DNA of 27,599 nt from Chara braunii (taxonomy: Eukaryota > Streptophyta > Charophyceae > Charales > Characeae): assembly GCA_003427395.1 (NCBI GenBank), contig BFEA01000408.1, positions 68,819 through 96,417 of the forward strand. The letters are read 5' to 3'. The notes under the pieces are model-generated. The model was not told where the DNA came from and made no database searches. It saw nothing but the letters and a program-made list of their open reading frames with translations. Below are positions 1-9,725 of the stretch, in pieces. Within the stretch, counting starts at the first letter, position 1. Every line of letters starts with the position of its first letter. The position numbers and the translations under genes are program-made.

Positions 1-73
1 ACGAGGTTCCACAATGTCAAGGCCCTGAGGCAGACCTGTCTCTTATACACATCTAGATGTGTATAAGAGACAG
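1..73. other. Untrimmed mate-pair junction adapter plus 35-nt misplaced duplicate
   Basis: Bases 36-54 read CTGTCTCTTATACACATCT and 55-73 are its exact reverse complement, giving a 38-bp perfect palindrome. This is the Tn5 mosaic end used in Nextera libraries, in the doubled form that marks a mate-pair circularisation junction. Bases 1-35 are identical to 6007-6041 inside the LINE further along the window. Joining 6041 to the adapter and then to 74, all on the plus strand, is what a circularised genomic fragment spanning 74-6041 (5,968 bp) would give. The segment is therefore a library artefact and not a transposon end. Real sequence begins at 74. Confidence 0.96.
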
Positions 74-1126
74 GTCACAGACTTCTGACAACATCTACAT
101 GACCGAGAATAAAGCGCCTGCAGCAGCCGGCGAAGGTCGCACTAGAGGAGGATGGATGCGCTCATCACCTCCTCTAATGACCCGAGGCTTAAACGGAAAA
201 TGGAAAAGAAAAAAGACAGAATAGAGCGAGAGATCATCTGGCTCTACCATTTCCCTCCCTCCCAAAGGTGGGGTGAGAGCAGCCGCATATCCCAGAGCAA
301 AGCTTGGCAGAAGACCCCCATATTGTGTGCCGCTTTCTCTCCAGTTCTTGTCATGCCCTTGCACATGGACTTAGAGATGCATCGAGTTCCAAGTCTGAGG
401 TAAACAGCGGCATCTGCCAATCCGCTCCAACGAGTCGGCAACAATAAACATTTCTAATGATGATGGCCTCAGAAAAAAGGCAATACGCCCCACTGCAAAG
501 GGGCAAAATGCCAGTTCCGTTTGTACACGCATTTCGAGAACAGCAACACGACACTGGCCAGCTCCCTTACGCCCAAGTTCCAAGTCTGAGGTAAGTGGCG
601 ACATCAACCAATCCTCGACTCGAACATAACGATATGCGAGAATAATGGACCAAGCAAGGAGTCAGCTTCGTTCAAAAGCGCACTTCGAGAACAGCAATGC
701 GACATTGGCCAGCTCCCTGACCGCCGCCCCTGGGTCCCGGCAAGCATGACAACCATGAAATGAAGGACACAATCTGGCCCTGATCTTGTACCTCTATGAG
801 GGCACACAGCTCAGGGTTCAGCCTTCCAGGCTACAGAAGGCACATGCGGCGCCGTCAGCACTCCTCCTCAGTGCCTCTTTGTTCCTTCCGCAGGTGCACA
901 GACTCACTGAGTTAGCCCGTTTTTTTTCCTCCTAATTTAGGAAGTCTCGCGAGTTCTCGACGCCCTAACGAATGACATTGGATTTTTCTTGTCTTGTTGG
1001 TAATTACACGCACTCCTGCTCTGACATGTGTGCTGCAACAAGCCCGTTGCACAGGGGGAAGCCAGGGCAGCGACAAGTATAATCCATGGAGGGTAGGAGG
1101 GTAGGAGGGTAGGAGTGGGAGATATC
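74..1126. other. 3' flank of the receptor kinase, no gene seen
   Basis: No coding region is convincing here; the short open frames on both strands overlap one another and show no domain. Relative to the minus-strand kinase gene this is downstream sequence and probably includes its 3' UTR next to the stop at 1129-1127. A short GGGTAGGA-type run lies at 1089-1114. A two-copy tandem duplication is listed separately. Confidence 0.6.
386..730. repeat. Two-copy diverged tandem repeat (about 190 and 150 bp)
   Basis: Copy A runs from 386 to 576 and copy B from 577 to about 730, directly abutting. Both begin GTTCCAAGTCTGAGGTAA, both carry a CAATCC box, an AATGATGATGG or AATAATGG box, and the segment CTTCGAGAACAGCAA followed by CGACA(C/T)TGGCCAGCTCCCT. 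Copy B is shorter through internal deletion. Function is unknown; the unit lies downstream of the kinase gene. Confidence 0.8.
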
Positions 1127-2409
1127 TCACGTACCAACTGTGCCGCGAGGGGCAGGATCCGCTTCCACATCGTGAACGGACCATTGATCGATAAAAAACT
1201 TGTTAGACAGCGGCGGTGGAGTTCGGATGCCCTCAAAACTAGGGAAAAAGTCACTGTCGTGATCTATGACCTCGTCATCAAACTCCTGCTGCTTTTTGGA
1301 GGACGGTGTTTTCTTGCCTACACCCTTCGCCTCCCTTCCTCCCATCTTCCTGTTACCTCTCAGTTCCTTCATGTCCAAACTCAGTGAGGAGCGTGATCGC
1401 CACTGCTTTGCAGCCGACAAGGATTTTCCAGATTTTCTGTTGCCTCCTGGAGTGGATGAAAGCTCATTTGCAGGAGGAGGTATAGGCTGAGCCGTCGGCT
1501 TCTCCGTAGCAGCAGCTGCTGCCGTAGGCGCAGGGGGAGCTCCGGATAATCGCTCGCACACCACTTTCACACACACGTCTCTTTTGCTTCCATTCTCTTG
1601 CACTCCTGGAGAACCCGCGGCTGGCAACTGGGGACAGGCGCTCCCATTTTTGGCAGGGGATTTGTCATTCCTGTGCACACTGCTGTTTCGCCGCCCCCGC
1701 GCCATCCTCTGGCCAGCTTCAAGGTCCTTACCTCCTCCTGGGGAGACCGGGGGCGAAAATGAAAAATCGCCCGAGTCTTTCGATGATGATGGCAGGAAAC
1801 TCCTCGCATCCACAAAGACGTCCTCTTTGCTGGGTTGTGGCACGTGTATATCGCGGTCGCGTCGATCCGACGGTGTGAGCTGAAGATCAACTACGTCCAC
1901 ACCCGTGGAGTGCGAGAGTTCAAGAATGCTGACAACTTGAGACATTGCTGGACGCGATGATGCTATCTCATTCACGCATGCAAGCGCGACTCGGATGGTG
2001 GTTCGCACTTCCACTTCGGGGTACCTACCCTTCAGTCTGGGATCAACAAGCCGCTGCAGACATCCCTTTTCAAACAAGGGCTTCACCCACTGCACAATGT
2101 TCAGCGCGACACCATCTCCCGATTGGCCGATCGGGCGGCGACCGGTGACTACTTCCAGCAGGAGGACCCCAAAGGAGTATACATCACTCTTGTCTGTCAG
2201 CTGGCCAATCACTGCATACTCCGGAGCAAGGTAGCCCAGCGTTCCCGCGATGTTCTTGGTTGTGAGGTGATTCTCACCCTCCGGAACCGTCCGTGCGAGT
2301 CCAAAATCAGACAGCTTCGCATTGAAATCCTCATCCAAAAGAATATTGCTTGCCTTTATATCCCGATGAATCATTCGAGGATGAACAACCTCATGCAGAT
2401 ATGCCAAAC
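1127..2409 (-). CDS. LRR receptor-like kinase, exon 2: kinase C-lobe and C-terminal tail
   Basis: This exon encodes residues 672-1098 of the receptor begun in exon 1. The acceptor is CAG (2412-2410) followed by GTTTGGC at 2409. The last base of exon 1 completes a Gly codon, and the two exons sum to 3,297 nt, exactly 1,099 codons with the TGA at 1129-1127. Visible motifs are LAYLHE, the catalytic loop IHRDIKASN (Asp about 688), DFG (about 706), GTLGYLAPE (APE about 733-735) and DVYSFGVLLLE. All catalytic residues are present, so an active RD-type Ser/Thr kinase is expected. The kinase fold ends near residue 835. The following 263 residues are Ser-, Pro- and Lys-rich, with no recognised domain, and are unusually long for a plant receptor kinase tail. 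The sequence before the acceptor is G/T-rich with a weak pyrimidine tract, the softest part of this model. Confidence 0.9.
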
Positions 2410-2835
2410 CTGTTTCGCACCACCAGCCAGCGCCGGCACGCCACACAAAGACACAACAACACCACAAAACGTCAGCACACAATGATAAGCCTCAGATGAC
2501 CACCACATCCAAACCTCTGTCTCCCGCTGTGTGCCAAGCTTTGCTGAACTGCCAGCGGCGGGACTCTCTTTCTTTTTTGGTTGGCAGCACCAGCCAATGC
2601 GGTCCAGCTTCCCCAAACCCCTGAAATTTTTGGAGTGGCTCGAATTCGATTCTCAAGTTGGCTGGGGTCGTCCTCTCCGTCTACGGCCCGCGGCGCTGGA
2701 CTGAGCTTCCAACCTTTGCCCCACCTGACCACATAGTCCGTCTGGACCTGGAATCCTGGATTCAGGTACCTCGCTGCATCGGCTACCGCTGGAGCAGGTA
2801 TGAAGCCTGCAGATGCGGACACAGTCTCCTGCGTG

Positions 2836-2947
2836 CATTAGCGCCAGGGCTTGTGGTACCCAGGGCTATTTCTGTCCTGGTGGCTGCATTAGCGCCAGGG
2901 CTATTTCTGTCCTGGACTGAGGACAGAAATAGCCCTGGCCCTAATGC
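2836..2947. repeat. 28-bp-arm inverted repeat with an extra direct copy of one arm
   Basis: The left arm 2886-2913 and the right arm 2920-2947 are complementary at 27 of 28 positions, separated by a 6-nt loop (GGACTG). A further, partly rearranged copy of the left arm lies just upstream at 2836-2880, sharing GCATTAGCGCCAGGGCT and CAGGGCTATTTCTGTCCTGG. The transcribed form would make a long, nearly perfect hairpin on either strand. It could be a small foldback element, the end of a MITE, or a small-RNA hairpin. Confidence 0.85.
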
Positions 2948-3115
2948 ACCGAACAAATATCGCAAGCACACTGCAGCCACCAGCAGAACAGACTCCGAAG
3001 AAGCACCTCCACAAGCAGAGGCCCACCGGGCCACCGCAACAAAACATGTCTCTCTCCAAATACGGACAAAATCAGTCCATGCAACAATAAAGCAACCCAT
3101 ATATGGGGGGGGAGA

Positions 3116-3232
3116 GGGGAACGACGCCCCGATTAGCATGGCCTCTGAGCAAATAAATGCATGCCCAGATCATTAGCATGGCCCCTGCACAAGACTGAAA
3201 AAAAAAACAAAAAAAAACAAAGAAAAAAACAC
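3116..3232 (+). pseudogene. Two U6 snRNA fragments followed by an A-rich tail
   Basis: The first fragment (about 3116-3151) has GGGAACGA then GATTAGCATGGCC, matching the central part of U6 snRNA with a diverged stretch between. The second (3171-3198) reads ATTAGCATGGCCCCTGCACAAG, the catalytic-core region of U6, and runs straight into a 35-nt A-rich tract with interspersed C (3198-3232). The 5' third of U6 and its 3' end are missing and no snRNA promoter was recognised. The A tail suggests retroposition, not a Pol III gene. Confidence 0.72.
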
Positions 3233-3287
3233 GCAAAGATAAGGACAAACCCACGCCATGAAACATGCAACTGAGAACAATGTAAGA

Positions 3288-3341
3288 TCCAAACCGTCCA
3301 AAAAAAAAAAAAAAAAAAAAAAAAAAAGGTCCAAACCGTCC
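3288..3341. repeat. A28 tract flanked by 12-bp direct repeats
   Basis: TCCAAACCGTCC occurs at 3288-3299 and again at 3330-3341. Between them are 28 consecutive A residues (3300-3327) and GG. The layout resembles a target-site duplication around a retroposed tail with almost no body. Confidence 0.7.
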
Positions 3342-4131
3342 CCAGGTCCAAAATGATTGCCGCCAGCCAAGGTACCACCGCCTAGGTCTGGGCAGCGACG
3401 GCTCTACCAATGCCTTAATTAATAATTAGGCCATACCTTGGGCAGCAGCCATCATTTGGGACCTTGAAGTTTGCCTGCTGTTGCATGCAAATCTGGCTCT
3501 TCGTCATCTGGTTGCAATCTTTCAAAATCAGATCGCACGCTTTGTTCTATAAAGCGACTACGCCGGGAAGATGTGTAGCAGCTGGACAGGGGATGGGGGA
3601 AATCAGCAGGTAATCAGGCAGTACAGCAATGACCCAACTCAAACCTCTCCGCCACATGCGCGGTATCCACTCCCGGGGACCGCAATGGGACCGCAACAAT
3701 TAGTTAGTAGTGCTGGGCGAGGCCCCGGCAGCTCGTATTAGAGATATGCCAGTGCTTCTCCTTCCTTAGCTTCAGTCGGCCGCACAGATGAGAACAGGCT
3801 TCAACAAAACCACTCAGCCACATGTCGCTGCCAGCCACATTTTCCTGTGTGGCAGCAGATGAGGCTGGCTTTGAACAAAACCTGCCGGCCAAAGGTTGCT
3901 CTTCAGCACACTTTCCTGTCGTGTTTACATGAAACGAAAAACAACACAATCACGGAAGTTCATCATCCCTTTTTTGAAGGTTTTTCCCCCCTTCTGCCTA
4001 GCCTAGGTTCTAATCCCCTTTCTGGCGACACCCCCCCCTTCGGGAGCTGGGTTTCCAGCTTAGCATAAGAGTCATTTGTATGCCCAGGAAGCCAAGGAAA
4101 TGTCGCCATTTTCTACTCTATTTAAGGTTTG
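3342..4131. other. Intronic sequence with no recognised feature
   Basis: I see no coding region, RNA gene or clear repeat here. A TTAATTAATAATTA stretch lies at 3415-3428, and there are short homopolymer runs of C and T around 3965-4036. Confidence 0.5.
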
Positions 4132-4275
4132 AAAAGCGCGACTGCCTTGAGATATCATCATCGAACTGACGGGCCATACGTAATTCAGAATGGGAGTCTT
4201 ACACTCATCCGCTTCCAGTGGAGTTCGAACTCTTTTCATCAACCGTTCAGGGGGGGGTGTACCCACTGTACTGCC
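4132..4275 (-). mobile_element. tRNA-derived SINE copy, minus strand
   Basis: Read on the minus strand, this has a degenerate A-box-like segment with CAGTGGGTACACC near 4258-4272, then a B box GTTCGAACTCC (4230-4220), a GGAAGCGGATGAGTG segment, and an end reading ATATCTCAAGGCAGTCGCGCTTTT. The same order of blocks is found at 24034-24165: GGTACACCC, a GAAC.GTTGA block, the B box, a GGAA..GATGA block and TATCTCAAGGC(A/T)GTCGC before a T run. It is in the same sense as the host kinase gene. It is too diverged to be a functional tRNA. Confidence 0.7.
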
Positions 4276-7200
4276 ATTTCTATTCTGTTTATAGCTGGTG
4301 CCTCAAACTTAGATAAGAGGCATGCTTTTTCCTTCATCGACTATTTCCTGATTTTAGGGACACTAATGGGGACAGCCAAAAACGCCGAGATCATGGCTCT
4401 CACACCATAACCGGGTCTGGATCATAAACCCATCAAACTAATAATCAGCTTCGAACAGTATGTCAAGAAGGGGTCTAGCTTTCACAAACTCAATAGCTCC
4501 CTCCTACTGAGCCGGAATTTTCAATTAGGAGTTCAGGATTGCTGGCAGAATTTAAAGGGCACCTACCTACCTATACAGGATCGATAGGAGTGGTTTCAGG
4601 AAAGCTACTCCACATTATCACAGACGGTAGCAAAAATATCAAGGAAATTAGCGGCCGACAGGAAACAGAGGAAGCAAGCAATGGAGACAACCCTGAAGAT
4701 CGCAGAGACAAATCTGATCGATAAGCCCTCTTTCGACACTCTACAGAGATCTTTGAAAAGGCAAGAGAATAACTCACTATGTGGAGATGGTGGGAACTAA
4801 AGGGACTACAAATAAGAGCCAAAATAAACAAATATGAGCTAAGCGAGTCAATGTCAAAATACTTCTTCGCAAGAATCAAAGCAAACTCAAGGGCCAATGC
4901 GATAGAAGGCCTGAAAAACCTCTCAAATCCAAATGAAACAGTGACAGACAGCACAAGAATGTTGAATCTAGCAAAGGAATTCTACGAAGAGCTCTACCAC
5001 ACGAAGACCCTTATGCCTACTCCGCCCAGCACTAGAGAGGCACGGACTAGGATGCTGCAATACCTGGAACAAATGATATCTCAAGAACAAGCAGAAGACC
5101 TGGACAAGCCCATCACCCTGGAAGAACTGCAATTTGCTGTCAAAAATATGAACAACAATAAGTCTCCAAGAATCGACGGGCTGACGAAAGAATTCTGGGA
5201 AAAGTTATGGCCGCTCTTAGGAGGAGATTTGCTAAACTTTTACAACGACAGCTGGCTCAAGGGGGGGCTAGGAAACCTACTGAGTAGCAGCGTGGTAACC
5301 TTGTTGTACAAAAGAGGAGAGAGAGAAGATATCAGGAACTATAGACCCATCTCGCTTCTAACACTTCCGTATAAGATCCTTGCCAAAGCTCTTGCCTTTC
5401 GAATCCTAGACCTGTCAGACAAGTTCTTTCATATAGATCAAACAGGTTTCATCCCTGGGAGGTACATCCTACATAACGTATTGACTCTCAGCGAAGCAGC
5501 CAACAAAGTCAAAGAAAAATATATAAACACAACAATTCTTTTTTTCGATTTTGAAAAGGCCTATTACCAAGTCAACTGGGCATTTCTCAATGCAAACATG
5601 GAAAAGATGGGAGTGGGCCCCAATTTTAGGAAGTGGGTGCACATTCTGTATAATGACGCCGTAGGGTGCGTCCAAGTTAACGGCTTGCTCTCTGACTGCT
5701 ACCCAATCTCTTGGTCAGTGCGCCAAGGGTACCCGCTAGTTCCCCCAATCTTCCTCTTTGTTATGGAAGCTATAGCCTCATTCCTACGCAAAGACCCCTC
5801 CATACACAGACTACCAGAGGTCAATGCAAGATCAACCCACCACATGCAGTTCCCAACAGTAATAATGTTTGCAGACGATCTCACGATCCTCATAAGAGCT
5901 TCAGACTCATCGTTCAGCGCGTTAGTAAGAGCAATGAAAGCGTTCAGACTGGCATCAGAAATGAAGATTAATTGGAAGAAAACAGTCAACTCGTGGCTAT
6001 CGGAGGACGAGGTTCCACAATGTCAAGGCCCTGAGGCAGACATGACATGGGAGACACCGGAGACACCTACGCGATATCTAGGCATCTTGCTGACAAAGGA
6101 TGGCCTCGCCCCTCAAATGACCCAAAATATACTCACCAAACAAATTAACAAACTCGGCAGATGGGGTAATACATTCACATCATTGTTGGGGCGTGCACTA
6201 GCCATTAATACATTTATTTTCTCTATGATGTGGTACATAGCGTCAATCTGGACCATTCCGGACCAGACAATCAAGGAACTTAATCGTAAAGCAAGAGCAT
6301 ACTTATGATCAGGTGACCCAAACAAAGAGAACTGCATACCAAAGATAGCTTGGCATTACATCACTAGGAAACCAGCCAAAGGAGGTATTGGTATCATAGA
6401 CCCCAAACAAGAAACCAAAGCCTTACAAGTCAAATGGATAGTCAAACTACTGACTAAACCTGGTACGACATGGAATAAACTGGCCTTAGATAGCATTAGG
6501 GCCCTAGCACCTACACACCAGCAAATATGTCCAGACTGTTCTGGGTAATGACCAAGGAATGGAGTCCAAGGACAGGGCGCAGAAATCAACGAAGAGGAAC
6601 CGAGCCAAATGAAGCCAGACCCCCTACCCCATATTGGACTGCATTGTTACGGATATGGCGGGAAGTCATGCCAAGGAAAGTGGGTAGACCCAAGTCCAAA
6701 GAAGAGGTACTGAGGCAACCCTTGTTTGGTAATCCGTGAATGAGAGATGAAAGTGATCACCAACTATCCCTTAAGCCTAGAGGAAGGAGATGGTTATCAT
6801 GGATCAAACATGGAGTTTGGAAAGTGAGCCATCTGTGGAACGAGGAGAAAAAAGACTGGATGACAGACCAGGAACTTGCCTCTCACCTCGAAGGATGTCA
6901 CCAACGGGATGAGAACTTACAATCTATTATCAACTGCATCCCAGAAGGCTGGACGAAGTTGTTAAGCGAAGTCTCAACTTGGAAATCGGGTGAACGCGGA
7001 GTGAGGGCGCAAGATTTAAACCCCACAAGAGCCTATCAATTCTCCCATAAACAGCAAGGGCAGTGTTTACCTCCTTCCCAATTACCCCCTCAACGCAAGG
7101 CCTTCCATCCATCATGAATAAGGAGGTGGAAAAAACAGTCCTAAATCCGTTGATACTCGGAAAGGTCAGAGTGCTGGGTTCATGGCCAAAAACAATCTAC

Positions 7201-8014
7201 AGAATAGATACGGCGACTTGGAATTTGATCCAGCAGAGTGGGCTTGGACACCAGACCGAGGTAGAGGCCTCAAAGCTAATAATGTCTCCATTCAGGAATA
7301 CACAGTCAAGCTGGGTTACAACTTATTCCTCAAAACAAAGGATCCTGAACCAACGATCAAGAACAGATGGCAGAAGCTACTAGGTCAAGACGCTAGTCAG
7401 ATCCCACAAATACCATGGAAAAAATTCAAGTCAATTCGCCCGGTCAAAATCAGAAGCCTACAATGGCTTATCTCATACGTAGCTCTGCCGTCAAGCAGTG
7501 GTTACATATCAGAAGAAGCAAGAATGACCGTAACAGTTCAGATTATGCGCGGTATGTTCAGAAGATGAACCAGAAGATATGATACATTGCCTGATACGCT
7601 GTAGAGAGGCGACCGAATACTGGGCGAGGACCTCGGATCTCTGCGATTCCCTCTTCTCGTTTCCTCTCCCTGAACAGCCCATCCAACTCCTTCTATGGAC
7701 TAACATCCCAGCTCAATTCCACAAGACAGAGAAGACGTGGTTTGGAATGATCAGAAAGGTAACTTTGTTGTCCATCTGGAAGGATAGGTGCTGTAGAACC
7801 ATTGAGGACTCCACGATGCGGGAGTAATCAATGCTGGTCAGGGTTCCTTCGGCCGGACGGAAGGAAGTGTGAGTGTGTGTTATGATGTAATATTTTTTTC
7901 TGACTTGCCGGTGGAATAGGAACCGGACTGATGCTCCCCAGAATGGAAATGGAGCCAGGGCCGTAAGGACCTGTTTCCAAAAAAAAAAACAAAAAAAACA
8001 AAAAAACAAAGAAA
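4276..8014 (+). mobile_element. 5'-truncated, decayed LINE (non-LTR retrotransposon)
   Basis: The element runs from the C-terminal part of an APE-type endonuclease through reverse transcriptase and a CCHC domain to a 3' UTR and an A-rich tail (7979-8014). The 5' end is taken where endonuclease-like sequence begins after the SINE at 4275. ORF1 and most of the endonuclease are absent, as is common for LINEs truncated during insertion. The 3' UTR has two possible small hairpins, near 7848-7866 and 7909-7930. I could not identify a target-site duplication. It lies antisense within the kinase intron. Confidence 0.88.
4288..7827 (+). pseudogene. LINE ORF2 remnant: endonuclease end, reverse transcriptase, zf-RVT
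   Basis: The product of an intact relative would nick target DNA and copy its RNA there by target-primed reverse transcription. Endonuclease remains are FIDYFLIL near 4337 and GLDHKPI near 4423, where family members usually have SDH. The longest open stretch, 4779-6308, holds the fingers and palm: NYRPISLL, QTGFIPG, DFEKAYYQVNW (motif A, with Tyr for the usual last Asp), RQGYPL (motif B) and the catalytic FADD at 5868-5879. A TGA at 6306-6308 replaces what is normally Trp in YLWSG. Further fragments follow in shifted frames. A CX2C...HX4C zinc motif lies at 7544-7596 and the reading ends at 7827. An in-frame TAG near 4587 and a frameshift near 4775 also break it, so it is not functional. Confidence 0.85.
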
Positions 8015-8351
8015 GGTATGGTCTGCCCCTTGAAGTTGAGAAAATGAATTCACCATGAGGATAGTCCCACGAACCGTTCTTCGACGTTGGAGCCCCGGAA
8101 CAGTTGGCCCCAAGCTACAGTCTTTTAAGAGCGGTGGCAGAGGGATAAAAAATGTTCGACCCACCCGCTGGGAGGAAGGATGTTATTATTAAGAAAGAAA
8201 AGCAGTAGCCTCTTCAGTTCTTTTTTACTTTCTGACGGAGGAAAGCAAGGGATGGCTCAACTTCAGGCTAGCTAGCCCCAGCAGGCAACCATCTTCCCCT
8301 GAACACAACACACCCTGTTTTTGAATGTATAGTATTTGCATACAAGATATC
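8015..8351. other. Intronic spacer between the LINE tail and the LTR
   Basis: This is the 3' flank of the LINE insertion. No coding or repeat feature was recognised. Confidence 0.5.
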
Positions 8352-9008
8352 TGCGAGGATTCTTCCCCCTCGGCATACCGGCATACGGCCACTGCAGCAA
8401 ATGCGTGCCCGCCCTAAGTGAAGGCAGGCCCCCGAATCTCAATGAGCCCTGACACTCGTCAAAATTTGCAAATCTTGTCGGCGGCGAGACAGTTGCCACG
8501 CGCCAGTTGGTTACATCCGCTTTGCTCGTGAGAATCTGAAATATATGTGAGCCTTCGAGGCTCTCCAGCAACGTCGTGGAATCCGGGAACACCGCACGTT
8601 TGTGCCTGGGTGGTTGGGCTCGGCTAACCAATTCGGTCCCAGGGCACGGTCGGAACGGGCCTGACTGCAGACACTTTGGCCGAGACTAAAGCTACTGGAA
8701 ACTCGGTCTCACGGGGCAAGCCAATGGCAACGAGCCCCCCACTTTCCATATAGGAAAGGGCCGGGCTGCATAGAGGGGATTCCGGCAAATGCAAGTGCGA
8801 GCGGCAGCGCTGCTGGAGCAAAGGCTCGCGCGTGGCCGCGTGCTAACGCTGCATAGGAGCCGCGAGTGTGGTCGTGGGTAGAACAGGGCGGTGCGTCCAG
8901 GCAGTGCCGTAGCCAGTCTTCATAGCCAGGCTGGCTTGGACGAAGGTCAGCGGGGGTCTAGTGGTGGTCTTCAAGTATGAGGGAGAGGACGTGGGTGAAG
9001 AAGACGAG

Positions 9009-9091
<83 letters not shown>

Positions 9092-9267
9092 NGATGTGAG
9101 GGCGCATACCTGGTCTTGGCGATGGTCTATAGGGTTGACATCTTCATGCACTTCGGTGGTTGCTGCTGACGTCAACAGGTTGCATGGTCAATTCGTAGGC
9201 TGGGCAGTAGCTGTGTGATCGTAGTCTGGGCGCTGAGCGCCGAGTAGGAGGAAGGGCTCCGGATACA
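8352..9267 (+). mobile_element. Lone LTR of the gypsy family found at 17-22.6 kb
   Basis: It begins TGCGAGGATTC exactly as the 3' LTR at 21750 does, and shares ordered blocks along its length: CAGTTGGTTACAT (8504), TTTCCATATAGGAAAGGG (8743) and CTGGGCGCTGAGCGC (9226-9240). The conserved CATATAGGAAAGGG may be the promoter TATA region. The end is put at a CA at 9267 but is uncertain by about 25 bp. No gag or pol follows, since the next coding sequence is kinase exon 1 on the other strand. That points to a solo LTR. I found no matching 5-bp target duplication. A GA microsatellite at 9009-9094 expands this copy compared with the other. Confidence 0.75.
9009..9094. repeat. (GA)n microsatellite inside the LTR
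   Basis: About 43 GA dinucleotides with one ambiguous base at 9092. The equivalent part of the second LTR near 22380-22425 lacks this run, so the expansion happened after the two copies separated. Confidence 0.95.
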
Positions 9268-9568
9268 TACGTTGGTGGAGGCGAGAGTATGCTCTCATTG
9301 ACATTCGGATTCGGTGCTTTGGTTCTCCGTCGGTGGAATATCAGTGCATATCTGCTTTCTGGACAGCGTTCGACCTCCTGGCTTTCAATGTGATTTTGCA
9401 TTCTGGAATTCTGTCATTTCGCTATCGCTCATTTTCCGTGCATATCTTTCCTGTCCGGCATGGCCATGATGGGGCCGCACTTTGTTTGGGGGAAGACTGC
9501 AGCTTTCTTCCTGCCATTGGCAGCTAACAGGCAGATCCATCAGGTGGATGGATTTCAGTTAGGTAGGT

Positions 9569-9725
9569 CGTGAGTTCAAACTCCGATGGATGGTAGACAG
9601 ATCATGAGCTCGAACTCCCATGAATGGTCGGGTCTTCTCCCCCCCCAAAGAATGGTACACCCACATTACCGTTTGTAAAGAGGTCTCGAGTTCGAACTCC
9701 GATGGACTGATGATATCGGATGGAT
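9569..9725 (+). mobile_element. SINE-like remnant with three B-box-like motifs
   Basis: GTTCAAACTCC (9574-9584), GCTCGAACTCC (9608-9618) and GTTCGAACTCC (9690-9700) match the tRNA B box, each followed by CGATGGA or CATGAATGG. Before the third is GGTACACCCACATTACCGTTTGTAAAGAG, the same order of blocks as in the SINE copies at 4132 and 24034, but on the plus strand. No complete tRNA fold is apparent. A C8 run lies at 9639-9646. Confidence 0.55.

Noticed and set aside
36-73. Perfect 38-bp palindrome as a genuine transposon terminus or recombination site
   Set aside because: It is exactly two Tn5 mosaic ends as used in library preparation, and the flanks match a circularised 5.97-kb fragment.
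1584-2485. Plus-strand open frames over kinase exon 2
   Set aside because: They are mirror frames of a GC-rich coding exon; the minus strand carries the kinase motifs.
2472-2822. 116-codon minus-strand open frame upstream of kinase exon 2
   Set aside because: It lies inside the intron, has no recognisable domain and overlaps open frames on the other strand. It could be an old transposon scrap.
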